A stretch of 64,000 nt of DNA from Sarcomyxa edulis (lineage: Eukaryota > Basidiomycota > Agaricomycetes > Agaricales > Mycenaceae): positions 1,736,001-1,800,000 of the forward strand of contig QUOL01000005.1 in the NCBI GenBank assembly GCA_009761415.1, in the 5' to 3' direction. Every line of letters starts with the position of its first letter. Within the stretch, counting starts at the first letter, position 1. Positions 1 through 10,180 of this stretch are shown in pieces. The notes below the pieces were generated by a model. The model did not search any database. It saw only the letters and a list, made by a program, of their open reading frames with translations, and had not been told where the DNA came from. The translations under genes were made by a program, and so were the position numbers.

Positions 1-383
1 GACGTAAAAGGATGTCCAAACTTCGTCGACACCTGGGAGAGAGCATCCCAGACGACCTCATCGATCGTGAAAGTGGGAAAGTGCTACACGAGCTGCATAT
101 CATCAGAGAAGATCAGGTGTACTCTAGAGATGCGAGTGGTACGGTTGCTACTACGCGGAAGGTCCTAGCGATATCGGATGATATGAGTGATGCTAGTGAC
201 GACACTGATGATACGGAGGAGGATGATTATCGGTGGACTGTGGAGAATGGCCGAACCGCATTCAGGGCTGCTCCCTCTACTAAACGGTATAGCAAGAAAT
301 GGATGAAGGATAAAGGAGGCAAAAGATGGACTCTTGAGGAGGATTGTTACGACGATGTTCTCAACGCTTTGAGAGCGCTTTGA
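1..383 (+). CDS. 3' end of an unrecognised basidiomycete protein (partial)
   Basis: This is the last exon of a gene that enters from the left edge. The frame is already open at base 3, reading RKR just before the first Met at 12, so that Met is probably internal. The tail has a basic start (SKLRRHLGESIPDDLI), a Ser/Asp/Glu-rich acidic stretch (DDMSDASDDTDDTEEDD) and a basic, Trp-containing end (KKWMKDKGGKRWTLEEDCY) closing with DVLNALRAL. From memory, similar tails end many hypothetical agaricomycete proteins, but I know of no assigned function. Stop TGA is at 381-383. The real product may be much longer, and its domains lie outside the window. Confidence 0.6.
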   Translation, partial: RKRMSKLRRHLGESIPDDLIDRESGKVLHELHIIREDQVYSRDASGTVATTRKVLAISDDMSDASDDTDDTEEDDYRWTVENGRTAFRAAPSTKRYSKKWMKDKGGKRWTLEEDCYDDVLNALRAL

Positions 384-2216
384 CAATTTCTATTTTCTTC
401 CGCCAAGCTCCTTTCCGTTTTCTCTTCTTCCTTGACTGTATCGTAGACTTCTCCATCCAATTCCAATATCCCCATTCCTCTGTTTGTGTAACAACTATTG
501 TATACAAGTCGCAAGGACCATTCCCTCCCTCACTTGTTCTGTTACTGTACGATCATTCTATTCCACCGTATTATCTTCTAATCCATCATGGATGTGCGAT
601 AGGCAATGTCACCATCATAGCCACCACTACAAGATAACATTTACGTAGCGACACCCTGTCCGACGAGGTTAGGTCGTACAGCATCCTACGCGCAGCTTGT
701 AGGCAAGGACCTTGGCCGCTGCGGTGACAAACTCGAGAATCAAATGATCTTGGCCCCAAGGACAACCCAAGGATCCAAGTGAATGCCGGCGGCCGTTGCG
801 TTCAATCGTCAGCGTCTCATCATCGTCTGCTAGCAGCTGCTAGCGTTCGGTTCCCAAAAGTCAGAGAAGGAATCTGCATTACTGCGTGAGCATCTGGCGG
901 CCACGAAGGGTAATCCGATCCAACGTACTGCTACGTACTGCCATTGGAAAAACCGGTAGCAGACAGGGAGATATAGGGAGCGTTATCAGGTTGAAGGGCC
1001 TCGTGGCTGGGTGTAGACCCTGATAAGTTACATATCGACAAACCGAAGGCTGCGAGCTCGCCGGACGCTAAGAAGCAACAAGTCGCCGATAACACAGAAT
1101 GGCCCATGAATTGGCCCTAAACTGGTATCGGTCACGGAGTGCGCATATCTGTAGACTCATGTTAGTGCATCATGAAACCGTGGCAGGAGGACGTCGACGT
1201 CCATGCGTATGATCGTGGCTCGGGATAAAATCGGACTTCGGAATCATTTCTTCTCATATAACCAGCATGCTCGACGAGCGGATGACACCAGTATTAGAGT
1301 ATGCACTCTGATTTCTTCTTTTATACTCTATCCTTACTCTCTTGAAAATAACACTGCTTTTTGATAGGTTTATCTCCGAAAGGCCTTATTCTAAGAAGCA
1401 ATGATTGTGATGCAGGCATGGAACCTGGAAACTTCCACGCGTATTCAAATTCAACCGAACCTCGAGCCCTACAAGTGACGATTGTCAGATTACCTGGGCT
1501 TTCAAATGAGTTTTCTGAGACCCAGATTGTCAAAAAGTCATCAACATTCGACTGCACAGTGCGCACTGCAGCCAAATTCCGGCACCAAACGTAAAAAAAA
1601 ATCAACGTGTGTTTGGCAATCGCCGTTATCGCAAGCAGCTGAGCATCGCCACTTCCAAGGTACGCATTCCTGTTTTATCCACGGCAACTCGGGTCGAAGG
1701 TCAACCGAATAGGTTACAACAGTGGCGTATTCTTCGTATGTTGACCTATCATGTGTACATTCTTTACCCACACTGATATGACTCAATCAATCTTCTCACA
1801 TCTAGCGCCTGCTATATACTGCTATCATAGACGCTATCTTATCCATCGATGAGTCAGGAATCTCTCAGCTCTGGAAAACTTGTGAGCCAAGCTCTATGGT
1901 CGGATCCAATATTCAAGACGTGTCTCGACGAAACCAAGAGTGTGATACCGAGAGACTCGAATACGAGACTCCGCGTCAGAGAAGCAAATACAATAACGCC
2001 CACATTTGGATCATTGGCGCCAGGCTCGAACGGGAGACGTTCTTTTGAATCCTTTGTTATCTGGGTTGACAGACGTCCCCGGCATGGCCGCGGATAATTC
2101 CCGCGTGGGGTATGTTGATTTTCAATATCTTCGGAGTTCGTTTTCTCGAACCCAACCATCATCCTCGTCTTGCGCTCCCCCCATCTCCTTCATATCAGCC
2201 GTCCGTGTCTCGAAGG
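384..2216. other. 1.8-kb stretch without a recognisable gene
   Basis: Only short overlapping open frames (up to about 100 codons) are present on both strands, and none has a recognisable domain. The first 200 bases are probably the 3' UTR of the preceding gene. The last few hundred bases probably carry the promoter and 5' UTR of the Hsp20-like gene that starts at 2217. I see no tRNA, terminal repeat or transposase remnant. Confidence 0.4.
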
Positions 2217-3516
2217 ATGCCGGATCCTGAACTACAACAACAGCAGTATGCCCCAGAAGACCTAAGAGCTCAACTTGCACACCACGAAACTTTCTTCCAA
2301 CTTCTCGGTCAACTGCTTTCCAAATACAATCGAACCCGACCTCGGAATCTTGATACATCGATAGCTCCACCTCCCACCCTTAAACCAAGGTAAAGTCACT
2401 CATTCAAGTTGCTGGTCCATCGAGCATCATTCATTGTAAAACCCCGAATTCTCCCATGTTTTTTTGCTATATTCCACCACTCCGAACGTAACGCATCTAC
2501 CTTTCTTTGCCCTCAAGAATGGACCTTCTAGACGACCCAGCCAGCCCAAATATTGTAGCGCTACTCGAATTACCTGGAATCTCGAGGCAGGAGATTCAAT
2601 TGCGGATCGGGCAGGATGGAAACCTCCTCGTGTACGGGCAGCGTTTGGCCAGTCCGTTTCTCAGAACGGCCAAGGGTAGTGCCGTGCCACTCAATCCCGT
2701 ACATTCGACGAAAAATGGTTCTGCTTCTCGCACTAGCAGCACTCACAATTTGACCATCGACACATCTTCCCCGTCATTTACAAATGTCTCTTCATCCGCC
2801 AATTTATTCGGACCTGATCACGCGAGTCACTTCAAAGTTCAAGAAATAAAATACGGTCAATATCAGCGATCTATTCCTCTTCCTCTAGGTACTCAGGTGA
2901 GAAGAAAAAACTATTATTGTTATCTCTCTCTTTGTTTTCTTTTTGTTATCCCCTCTTTACGGCACATGTGTCGTTTGTTCGTTCACACTAACGAGATTTT
3001 TTTTGGCTTTGACTTTTCTAGTCGTCTGACATTGAAGCTTCCATCAAAGACGGTTTGTTGCGTTTGGAATGGCCTAGGATACCTCCGAATTTGCCACCCG
3101 CCTCAGGGCATCCTTCCGAACCCTCTTCCTCTGCTCCTGCTCCACGTGACTTTTCCCATCGTGATACCCATGCCACCCCTCAATCATATACATACCCATC
3201 TCCCGCTTCCCAATCTGCTCCTTCACTTCAAATTATGTCGGCGGCACCCGCGCCCACGCCTCAGCACTCTGACAATCACGCTCCTCCTCCCCTTCCTCAG
3301 TCTCATTACATCGTACCATCTCAGACACTTGCTTCATCGTCTATGGCGCCACACGTGAGGTCCCGAACGGCTCCAGTGAAGAGATTCGTCACTCCATTGA
3401 CGACAACAAGGCCCCCGCGGGGCATGAGAATCTCTGTCAATTCATTAATACTCGGTGACGATGACATAGATATGGATGAAGACGGTAACGACGAGCTTGA
3501 GCCTAGCTCTACTTAG
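2217..3516 (+). CDS. Hsp20/alpha-crystallin-like protein, copy 1
   Basis: Three exons, about 2217-2389, 2518-2895 and 3022-3516. Exon 2 begins with the first half of an alpha-crystallin domain (DDPASPNIVALLELPGI, then GNLLVYGQRL). A Ser/Thr/Asn-rich insert of about 65 residues follows. The second half of the domain (FKVQEIKYGQYQRSIPLPLG, then IEASIKDGLLRLEWPR) runs across the exon 2/3 junction. The C-terminal 130 residues are Pro/Ser-rich and end in an acidic tail (DDDIDMDEDGNDELE). Small heat-shock proteins are ATP-independent holdases. The insert falls in the loop between strands 5 and 6, so oligomerisation may differ from canonical members. The ATG at 2217 is preferred, but the frame is open upstream to 2112. 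A paralogue with the same intron positions lies at 61138-62644. The family call is firm; the chaperone role is inferred. Confidence 0.82.
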
Positions 3517-3933
3517 CGTGCTTGTATGGGCGGCGGTAGTGCTGAGGTGGCGTAGGCGTGGTATGTCACGGTCTCGCGTAAAATCGGGGTGTTCTTTCGA
3601 ATTGTGGATTGGAGGAAAGTCTCGTTATACCCTATACCCCCTTCTCGTTTTTGGACTTGCTCATTCCCCTCGGAATCGAAGGCGGAGAGGGTTCTGGGAT
3701 CCGGGAAAGACTCGTTCAGTATGTGTGTACAATGCCGCGTTTGTTATTGTGCGCGTGGTCGAGTTTGTGTGCAGTATGTACATATAACAGTAATTATTTG
3801 TCGTGTTTTGTTTTCGGATTCAAGTGGCCACAGTACATATGAGTCGTCCTGCCGAGAAGAGAAAAGACAGTGGCAAGTAGCGACGCTGCGACTGAAAGGT
3901 CGAAATCCGGAGCAGGATGCTGTCGCAGTTCAA
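3517..3933. other. Convergent 3' intergenic region
   Basis: These 417 bases separate the stop codons of the Hsp20-like gene (+) and ELP4 (-). The stretch must hold both 3' UTRs. Open frames on the plus strand here lack start context and domains. No strong hairpin terminator was seen, and none is expected for polymerase II genes. Confidence 0.5.
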
Positions 3934-5506
3934 CTAGAAGTCATACAAGTCAGGTCGATCTGAATGGAACGCAACCTTCTTCTTGGGCTTCCTGGGCTTC
4001 GTGGTCATTGCAGCTTGCTCTATCTGCCCAACAGCAACATCCGTCCTGAGCTCCCCTGCGCCGATCACCGGCACCTCTATTTCTACTTCTACCGCGGCAA
4101 AAGCAGCCTTCAAAGGGAGAGGTGTTGAGTCCTGATCATGGCCATGGCTATGCACAGTGGCTTCTAGCCCAACCATCGCATTCGACGAAGGGGTCGTTCG
4201 TCGTTCTCCTACCCCGCCGTCGAGATCAAGATGAAGAGTTTCGAACAACAGTCTCTTCCGCGTACACTTGAACGCAAGATTGTTCTCGCCGCTTCCAGTG
4301 GATGCAACGGAGGATGAAAGACCACGCAAGACGGAGAATTTGTCGCTTGGGGGAAGGAGAGTGTGTGGAGCGGGTAGTTTGTGGATTTTGACGAGGCCAT
4401 GGTGGGCTGGAAATGCGGCGGATAGCGAAGGATTGGCTGGAGTTGGGGTTGGTTGGGTCGGGCGGTTAGCTGTCATTAGATTGCGTGTTATTGCGTGAAT
4501 AGATGGACGTACCAGTGAACGCTGATAAGGAGAGCAAGGAATCAGAAAGCCATCCCAATTTTTGTGTCCAACCTGGACTCCAAGCATCTGTAGAGAGCTG
4601 GGGTGGAAGACAGATCGAAGCACAGGCAAGTGGATAGAGTCGAAAGAGTCCTCGTAGAGAATGCATGAACAGCAAAATTTCCTGTTCGTAATCAGATTCA
4701 GAAAGGACATAAATTCTGCGATCTTGGATTTACCTGGCTGGATACATCGTCCCATTGGGGAGACCCTAGGGATGGTATGCATATCCTGATCGGCGATGCC
4801 GATGTGGTCATGGATTGCAATAGCTGCGTGACTTCGTTGATAATCCGCACAGTCGGTCGTACGGTGGATTCAGATGAAGTTACATCCATATAACTCAATT
4901 GCTCTAGCTGATGAGCACTTTCTAGAACCACTGGGGGTATTCGACATGTCAAATCAAAGGTGCGGCAATACTCTTCTGTGGATCTTGACCCAAAAACCCC
5001 GTCATATTCTAGGACAACACACAGGAGCCAATTGAACTTACATACGAAGTGGAGGATGCGACAGTAGTCTGGAACTGTTTCATCTGTTCGTATCGCCACG
5101 CAATTTTTATTTTATCTTCAGATCGGGGGGTGGATTCGTCGTCGTCGTCGTCGCCATCCTTTACATCGATATTCGACGGTATTTGCGGGACAACCCCCTG
5201 AGTCCCCGGCATCCACATGCAATCTTTGGCTAGATCTCGAGCATTGTCATCGACGATACATACTTTCTGGCCGCACGCTAAGCCCTGAGCGATGAAGTAC
5301 TTTTGAACTAGTTCCCCGTACGCGGAATGAGTGTCTGGAGCGATGATGAGCAAACTACACGATAAAGGCAGTCCTCCACCGAGAATATCATCGAGAGAAG
5401 GTATTCCAGTCGAGGTTATAGTCGTTAGCAGAGACGAAGGGGACGGTTGAGTGCCTCTTGGTAAACTGAACTGCTTTGCGGTGGATTTGCGTTTGAATGA
5501 AGACAT
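3934..5506 (-). CDS. ELP4: Elongator complex subunit 4 (Elp4/PAXNEB family)
   Basis: Elp4 is a RecA-fold subunit of the Elp4-6 ring of Elongator, which modifies wobble uridines in tRNA (mcm5/cm5). The N-terminus carries the family signature TGIPSLDDILGGGLPLSCS, then LLIIAPDTHSAYGELVQKYF and GLACGQKVCIVDD. Later exons give SLRGLFRLYPLACASICLPP, WTQKLGWLSDSLLSLSAF, HHGLVKIHKLPAPHTLLPPS and NLAFKCTRKRLLFETLHLDL, all typical of the C-terminal half. The end is basic (KPRKPKKKVAF). I place introns near 4979-5043, 4679-4733 and 4469-4512. A run of Asp (DGDDDDDES) sits in the first exon. The start Met reads MSSFKRKS, a usual Elp4 N-terminus. The gene is convergent with the Hsp20-like gene and downstream of the TTC1-like gene on the same strand. 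Confidence 0.92.
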
Positions 5507-5544
5507 GATAACATGATGAAGAGTCGAAATAAATTTATCTGACC

Positions 5545-5788
5545 GATCGCGTCTGTGACTGTCGTGGTCACAATGGCACTGCCACTGACGGAGGCAAGTT
5601 CTTCTACAGAATCTACTGAGTCTCCCAAGGTCCAAAGAAACATAGACGGCGACCCTAGATCACTAATTCGTTCGAGAACTTCACACTCCATACCTGTCCA
5701 AAGGTATTTCCAAACGCAGCCTTGTCCGCTCTCAACAGTTATAGTCCTTGAATGATGGATTTCCGGTCGAGGGAAGGATATATTAACG
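5545..5788 (-). other. Unassigned open frame between the TTC1-like gene and ELP4
   Basis: An open minus-strand frame follows a good 3' splice site (TATCATCAG) just downstream of the TTC1-like stop. It reads VPVNISFPRPEIHHSRTITV, then WKYLWTGMECEVLERISDLG and SPSMFLWTLGDSVDSVEELA. The frame stays open past the ELP4 start codon. It looks more protein-like than random sequence but has no clear start or stop of its own. It could be an exon of a small unrecognised gene, a leader of the ELP4 transcript, or chance. Confidence 0.25.
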
Positions 5789-5816
5789 GGTACCTGATGA
5801 TAGTATAATTACATTG

Positions 5817-6868
5817 TCATTGCGAAAAGTTCATAGAATAGCCTCCCTGTCCATTAGGCTGAAATTTGAAGTTGTCGGTTGATAGACCGAAATTTCCTGT
5901 GAATGAAGTGTTATCTCAATGTCCACCTTGGTTCCGGATAACATACCTAAGATACTATTACCAAGCCCTTTCAATTTGTCTAGCATTTCTGCTGTCTCTG
6001 CCTTTTGTGCTGCCTCAACACGAGGTTTAAGATGCATCAAGGAACGCTTCAACTCTGCAACCTGAGGAGCGGACGGTGGCAGCAAACCAAGAAGCTTTGT
6101 ATAGTCTGATAGACTCATTAGAAATCAGACAAGATTCGAGGTAAAGATGGAGATCCGGACCTTCTTGGGCATTCGTGAGCGAAGACCAAGAGTTCAACTT
6201 TTCGTTGGAGGCAGCTCGTCTTTGAAGAGCCTTAATGTACTCTGGATCATCCAGTAGAGCTAACCCGAAGGCAATCAATAGGATAGCTAAAAAAAATTGG
6301 ATGGGAACTCACCCTGGGTACAAGCCTCGACAGCCTCTTTGTGTTCACCCTACGAAAATGGAACTGAGTGAAGATTCCGCAAGAAAGGGATCATATAACG
6401 CACTAATTTCACATAACAGGCCCCGATGTTTGCGTTCAAAACTGCTCGAGCTTTCGAACATTCTTTCTGTAATTCTGTCTGTAGAATAATTGGGCTGGGG
6501 ATGTGATCCGAGACCACGTCGGCTGAGATAGGATTTTGGGTTTTGGCTGTCTCCGAGCCCGTATCTAGACTGTCCTCCTCAAGTTTAGTCTCTAGATCGA
6601 TTTTGGGTGGTAGTTTTCTTTTTGGTAGTCGAGCTAATCCAGTCCGATACGCGTTCAAAGCCTGGCCCCATTCTTTAGCACGAAAGAAGTCGTTTCCTTC
6701 TGATTTTAGTTCTTCAGCGATGCGGAGACACTCCTGATGGACTGATCAGATGCAGGCATGAGACAGGTATAAATTCGAGTGCACTTGAGGGGATATTTCG
6801 TCTTGTTCGTTCTGCTCGGGATCTATGTCGCCAGATGTGGGTGGAGGAGAGGAAGATGATGAAGACAT
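5817..6868 (-). CDS. TPR-repeat co-chaperone, TTC1-like
   Basis: This is the fungal counterpart of tetratricopeptide repeat protein 1, an adaptor that binds Hsp90/Hsp70 C-termini through its TPRs. The N-terminus MSSSSSSPPPTSGDIDPEQN is acidic and disordered, followed by an intron (about 6734-6791). TPR segments then read ECLRIAEELKSEGNDFFRAK, EWGQALNAYRTGLARLP and ARAVLNANIGACYVKL, and later DDPEYIKALQRRAASNEKLN. The last part (LDKLKGLGNSILG, intron about 5897-5947, then NFGLSTDNFKFQPNGQGGYS and MNFSQ) matches the family's usual C-terminus. The true stop is TGA at 5817-5819 after that intron; read-through of the intron would give a false stop at 5831. The identification is confident; the exact client is unknown. 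Confidence 0.88.
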
Positions 6869-7785
6869 GTCCGGAGTCTGTGGCACAGCCACCACTTCGA
6901 CTCTCTTTTTATCTTACTCGATCCTGTCATCCAAATATCCAACTCTCATCGCGATTGTACTTCAAAGAACGCCAACCTTCTCACCGCGTCCATCTTTCTG
7001 CAATCTACTCGTCCAGGGTGTCCTAAAGAACCATCTCACTCGTCGTGTGCAGATCTGCCCGAAAACCCAGCATTTTTGCAGGGCGTGCGCCTCTTCTGTG
7101 GTCCCGATGATACACATATGCATATACAATCCATGGGTCAACCCTCTCAATTGTCTCGGTCGTTAGAATCACAAGAACGGCCAGCATGCATCACTCCTGT
7201 TGAGTATTCAGGGTACGTGTTACGATGTTGCATCCGCATGTTTGCCGTGTCATTCAAGGGCTTTTTTGTTTCTGCATGATTGCTGCATGATAGCACTAGA
7301 GTTCTGATAGCCTCGAACTTCTCACCTTGACCTTCGTCTGAACAGGTAGGCGCACGTTCAAGGACTTATGGAGTGACCCGGAGACAGATACTCCAAGGTG
7401 CAATCGCGTACGACATCGAGATTTTGTTTCCTCCCTGCGGGATCCAATAATGATTGATGCCGCAACTCTCAAGACTAGCTAAATCATCATCGACCACGTA
7501 GGGAACACTACGCATATCTCCGATTTCCTGTCCCTCAGTACTCAGCTTCACCGGTCTCAGGTGGGTTATTTATCTCATCTGAATGTCGGATATCTTTCTC
7601 TGATCATTCTCTGCAGAAATGGTCCGCCTTCGTTTCGGTACCCATTGGGATGCTTGCAAGATGCTCAGAAGTCTGACGCGTCGAACACGTGATCCATATA
7701 AATCGAATCCGATCGAGTCATACGTACTCACAAAAGCAGCTTGCAGTCTCAATAACTCTCGTGAATACCTAATATCTCCATCAAA
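6869..7785. other. 0.9-kb stretch without a recognised gene
   Basis: This lies between the start of the TTC1-like gene (-) and the LYS1 pseudogene (+). It should hold the TTC1-like promoter and the former LYS1 promoter. Open frames of 60-110 codons occur on both strands, and none shows a domain or a credible exon chain. Confidence 0.4.
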
Positions 7786-8995
7786 ATGTCTAATCCAACC
7801 CTCTGGTCTCGATGCGAAACGAAGGAATCTGAACGGCGTGCAGCTTTGACCGGCGATAGCCAAAGCTCATCGGTGCTGGGTTTACCGTCTTCGTTGAGCG
7901 CGACGAGCAAAGAATATTCGATGACTCGCAATATGAAGCGTAAGAATATATTCTATACCTGTCGTTTGATGTATGGACTGACTTTGGTTGACTTAGCGTT
8001 GGGTGCAAGCTCCTAAAGAATAATTCTTCGCTTAGGGCACCGACGGATATACCTGCTATAGGATTGAAAGAATTGCCCTTGTCGAAGGAGCCTGCGCTTC
8101 ATATGCATAGATATTTTGCACATTGTCACAAGAAGCAGGCTGGATGGCCTGCTGTCCTATCCCGTCTCCATCGTAGCGAAGGCACCCTCTACGACATCGA
8201 GTTTCTGACCGATCCGGCAGATGGGTAGCGGCCTTCAGGTTTTACGCTGAAGTCTGTGGCGCTGCCGTAGGTGCACTTCACTTGCCTCAAAGAAGAAGGG
8301 TCAGAAGCTCGGTCTCCTCGAGACCTTTCCGGATGAAGCCTAAATGATCTCAACCATTAAGCAGGCACTGAGAGGCAGTCGTGAAGGAGTAAGAGCTCTC
8401 GTGATTGGAGCGCCCGGAATATGTGCTCGAGGAGCTGTCGAGCCCTCGAGAAAGATCGGATTCAAGTTCGGACGAGTAGGGTCCTTGTGTACTGAATTGT
8501 TCGCTGGCTCCTTTGTTTTACTAGAGATGACGTTATCAAATGGGACATGGAAGAGACGGCCAAAGGAGGTCCTTTCCAAGAAATACTGGACGTCGATATC
8601 TTTGTCAACTGCATCTACCTAAACTTGGCTGTCGCACCTTTGAGCGAAGACTATCCGTCGTAATGGATGTATGCTGTGATACCACAGACACTTTTCACCC
8701 TATCCCGATTTACGACATCAATACGACTTTCTCGTAGCGCACTGTATCTATGGTTGTTGGGTACGCATTCCTTCTCTCTCTAACGACGTCAACATTCTTA
8801 CTTATCGTCGCGCTCTGTCAGGCCTAAACACTGTACTTATATTGAATGTCATTTCTATCGACCATCTACCCACTCTACTTCCTCGAGAAGCGTCAGAACT
8901 GATTTTCTTCCTCCATTATTGCACTTTCCGAGAAGGACTAGTGCGGTCAAGTCTGGACAGGTGCAGAGAAAAGCCGGGAGAGGCTGACACAGTAA
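7786..8995 (+). pseudogene. LYS1: Decayed saccharopine dehydrogenase (lysine-forming), LYS1 pseudogene
   Basis: LYS1 catalyses the last step of fungal alpha-aminoadipate lysine synthesis. Family blocks occur in the correct order but in shifting frames: SNPTLWSRCETKESERRAAL at 7789, then after a +1 shift IGAGFTVFVERDEQRIFDDS near 7870-7930, YFAHCHKKQAGWPAVLSRLH and RSEGTLYDIEFLTDPAD near 8110-8226, RALVIGAPGICARGAVEPSR near 8394, [20 protein letters not shown] then [12 protein letters not shown] near 8528-8625, [20 protein letters not shown] then PIYDINTTF near 8647-8735, ISIDHLPTLLPREASE near 8853, and VWTGAEK at the end. Frameshifts, in-frame stops (for example TAG at 8227) and a deletion of roughly 15 codons after NCIYL break it. 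A remnant intron (about 7938-7997, GTAAGA...TTAG) shows that it is not a processed copy. Whether an intact copy exists elsewhere cannot be seen here. Confidence 0.88.
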
Positions 8996-9089
8996 AAATA
9001 TCGTTACGACACTGATAGTTTGCAGTCACCATTGATATCGAGGGAGGCTTTTGTCGCATCACAACATCGCCTTACTTACAAGATACCGA

Positions 9090-10180
9090 CTTACCAATCC
9101 TGAGGCCTTGAAGTTCGTCTCTCCAGCGTAGTGCTTCCATCGAAGTATCGATCAGAATCCAATTGTCACTAAGGAACCCGCTGTAATGTGACTACATAAG
9201 TATACATGTATGTCGGTATACTACCGCCCTTGTTACCTGTTGTCCATGCGGTCCGTACACTTGAAGGAACGGGCTTTCAATTAAAGAACAGTGATTGGAC
9301 CCTGCACATCTATTCTCCACGGATATAGCAGTTCATTATGTTTCTTACAATCGGTTGTCTTTGGAACCATGACCACTGTCAGTCATGCGCAGGATTCGGA
9401 TTTAGATCGTTGATAGTCACCTCCTCGGAGTCTTGTAGGTATGCGAGATGTGAATCTAGGGAGGGGGCAGTGGAGAGCAGCGAAGACATATCGACTTTCG
9501 GAAAGGGTCACCCGAGCATACCTTCTATCACTTGGCAGACTCGTTTTTGAGCCCAAGTAGCGAGCATGAGAATCAGACCTTGTGATAGTCGTCAGGAAGA
9601 TTGTGGGTAGGTTCTATAACGTCTATCGAACGATGCTAGTGAGTACGTACGAGAAGGCCAAGGGGTCAGAGACAGAGCTTTCACTCTCTACCAGGATCGA
9701 TCCCATTTTCGCCACACTCAGCTGATTAAGGCTCGAAGTGAACTGCCAGAATGTCAAGCCACATCGTAAAGATCAATCTCGTGGAAACAAAACCGCTTAC
9801 ATCGAGTTACTAAAACTGACTTGAGATGACGTGCTCGCTTATTGTCCTCGACTTCGTCAGTCCATTTTGTTCGGAGATCCGTAATAACAACTAGAAGTGA
9901 AAGTGCTTAGAAGCAGTCGTCAAATGGTAATAGTCGAGAGAGAAAACCTCACCCTAGCACGAGGCACGAAGCAAGAGGGCGGCGGCCGTACAGATCTCGT
10001 AGTCCGTGAGTTTTCACGATAGAGGAGCATCTGCTAGTCCAGGTGGTTGTCATATTAGTATTCTTAGCGCACGGAAAGAGAGACCGACCAATAAACTAAC
10101 TCACATAGGAATGTCTACCTCATAAGGTCTGCGAAGTCCAGCGACGATACAGTGCCTGTAAGGTACAAACGCTCTTTCCT
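9090..10180 (-). other. Minus-strand exon-like segments of an unrecognised gene or gene relic
   Basis: Several open segments on the minus strand are bounded by plausible GT...AG sites. They read KERAFVPYRHCIVAGLRRPY (about 10100-10180), IVKTHGLRDLYGRRPLASCL (about 9955-10020), VITDLRTKWTDEVEDNKRAR (about 9825-9890), FTSSLNQLSVAKMGSILVES then ESSVSDPLAF (about 9650-9745), LILMLATWAQKRVCQVIEG (about 9515-9580), and SDNWILIDTSMEALRWRDEL (about 9110-9200). They look like consecutive exons of one protein, perhaps with an amphipathic or membrane-associated helix. I do not recognise the family. No convincing start or stop was found, and some joins need frame changes, so decay is possible as in the adjacent LYS1 relic. 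Confidence 0.3.
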
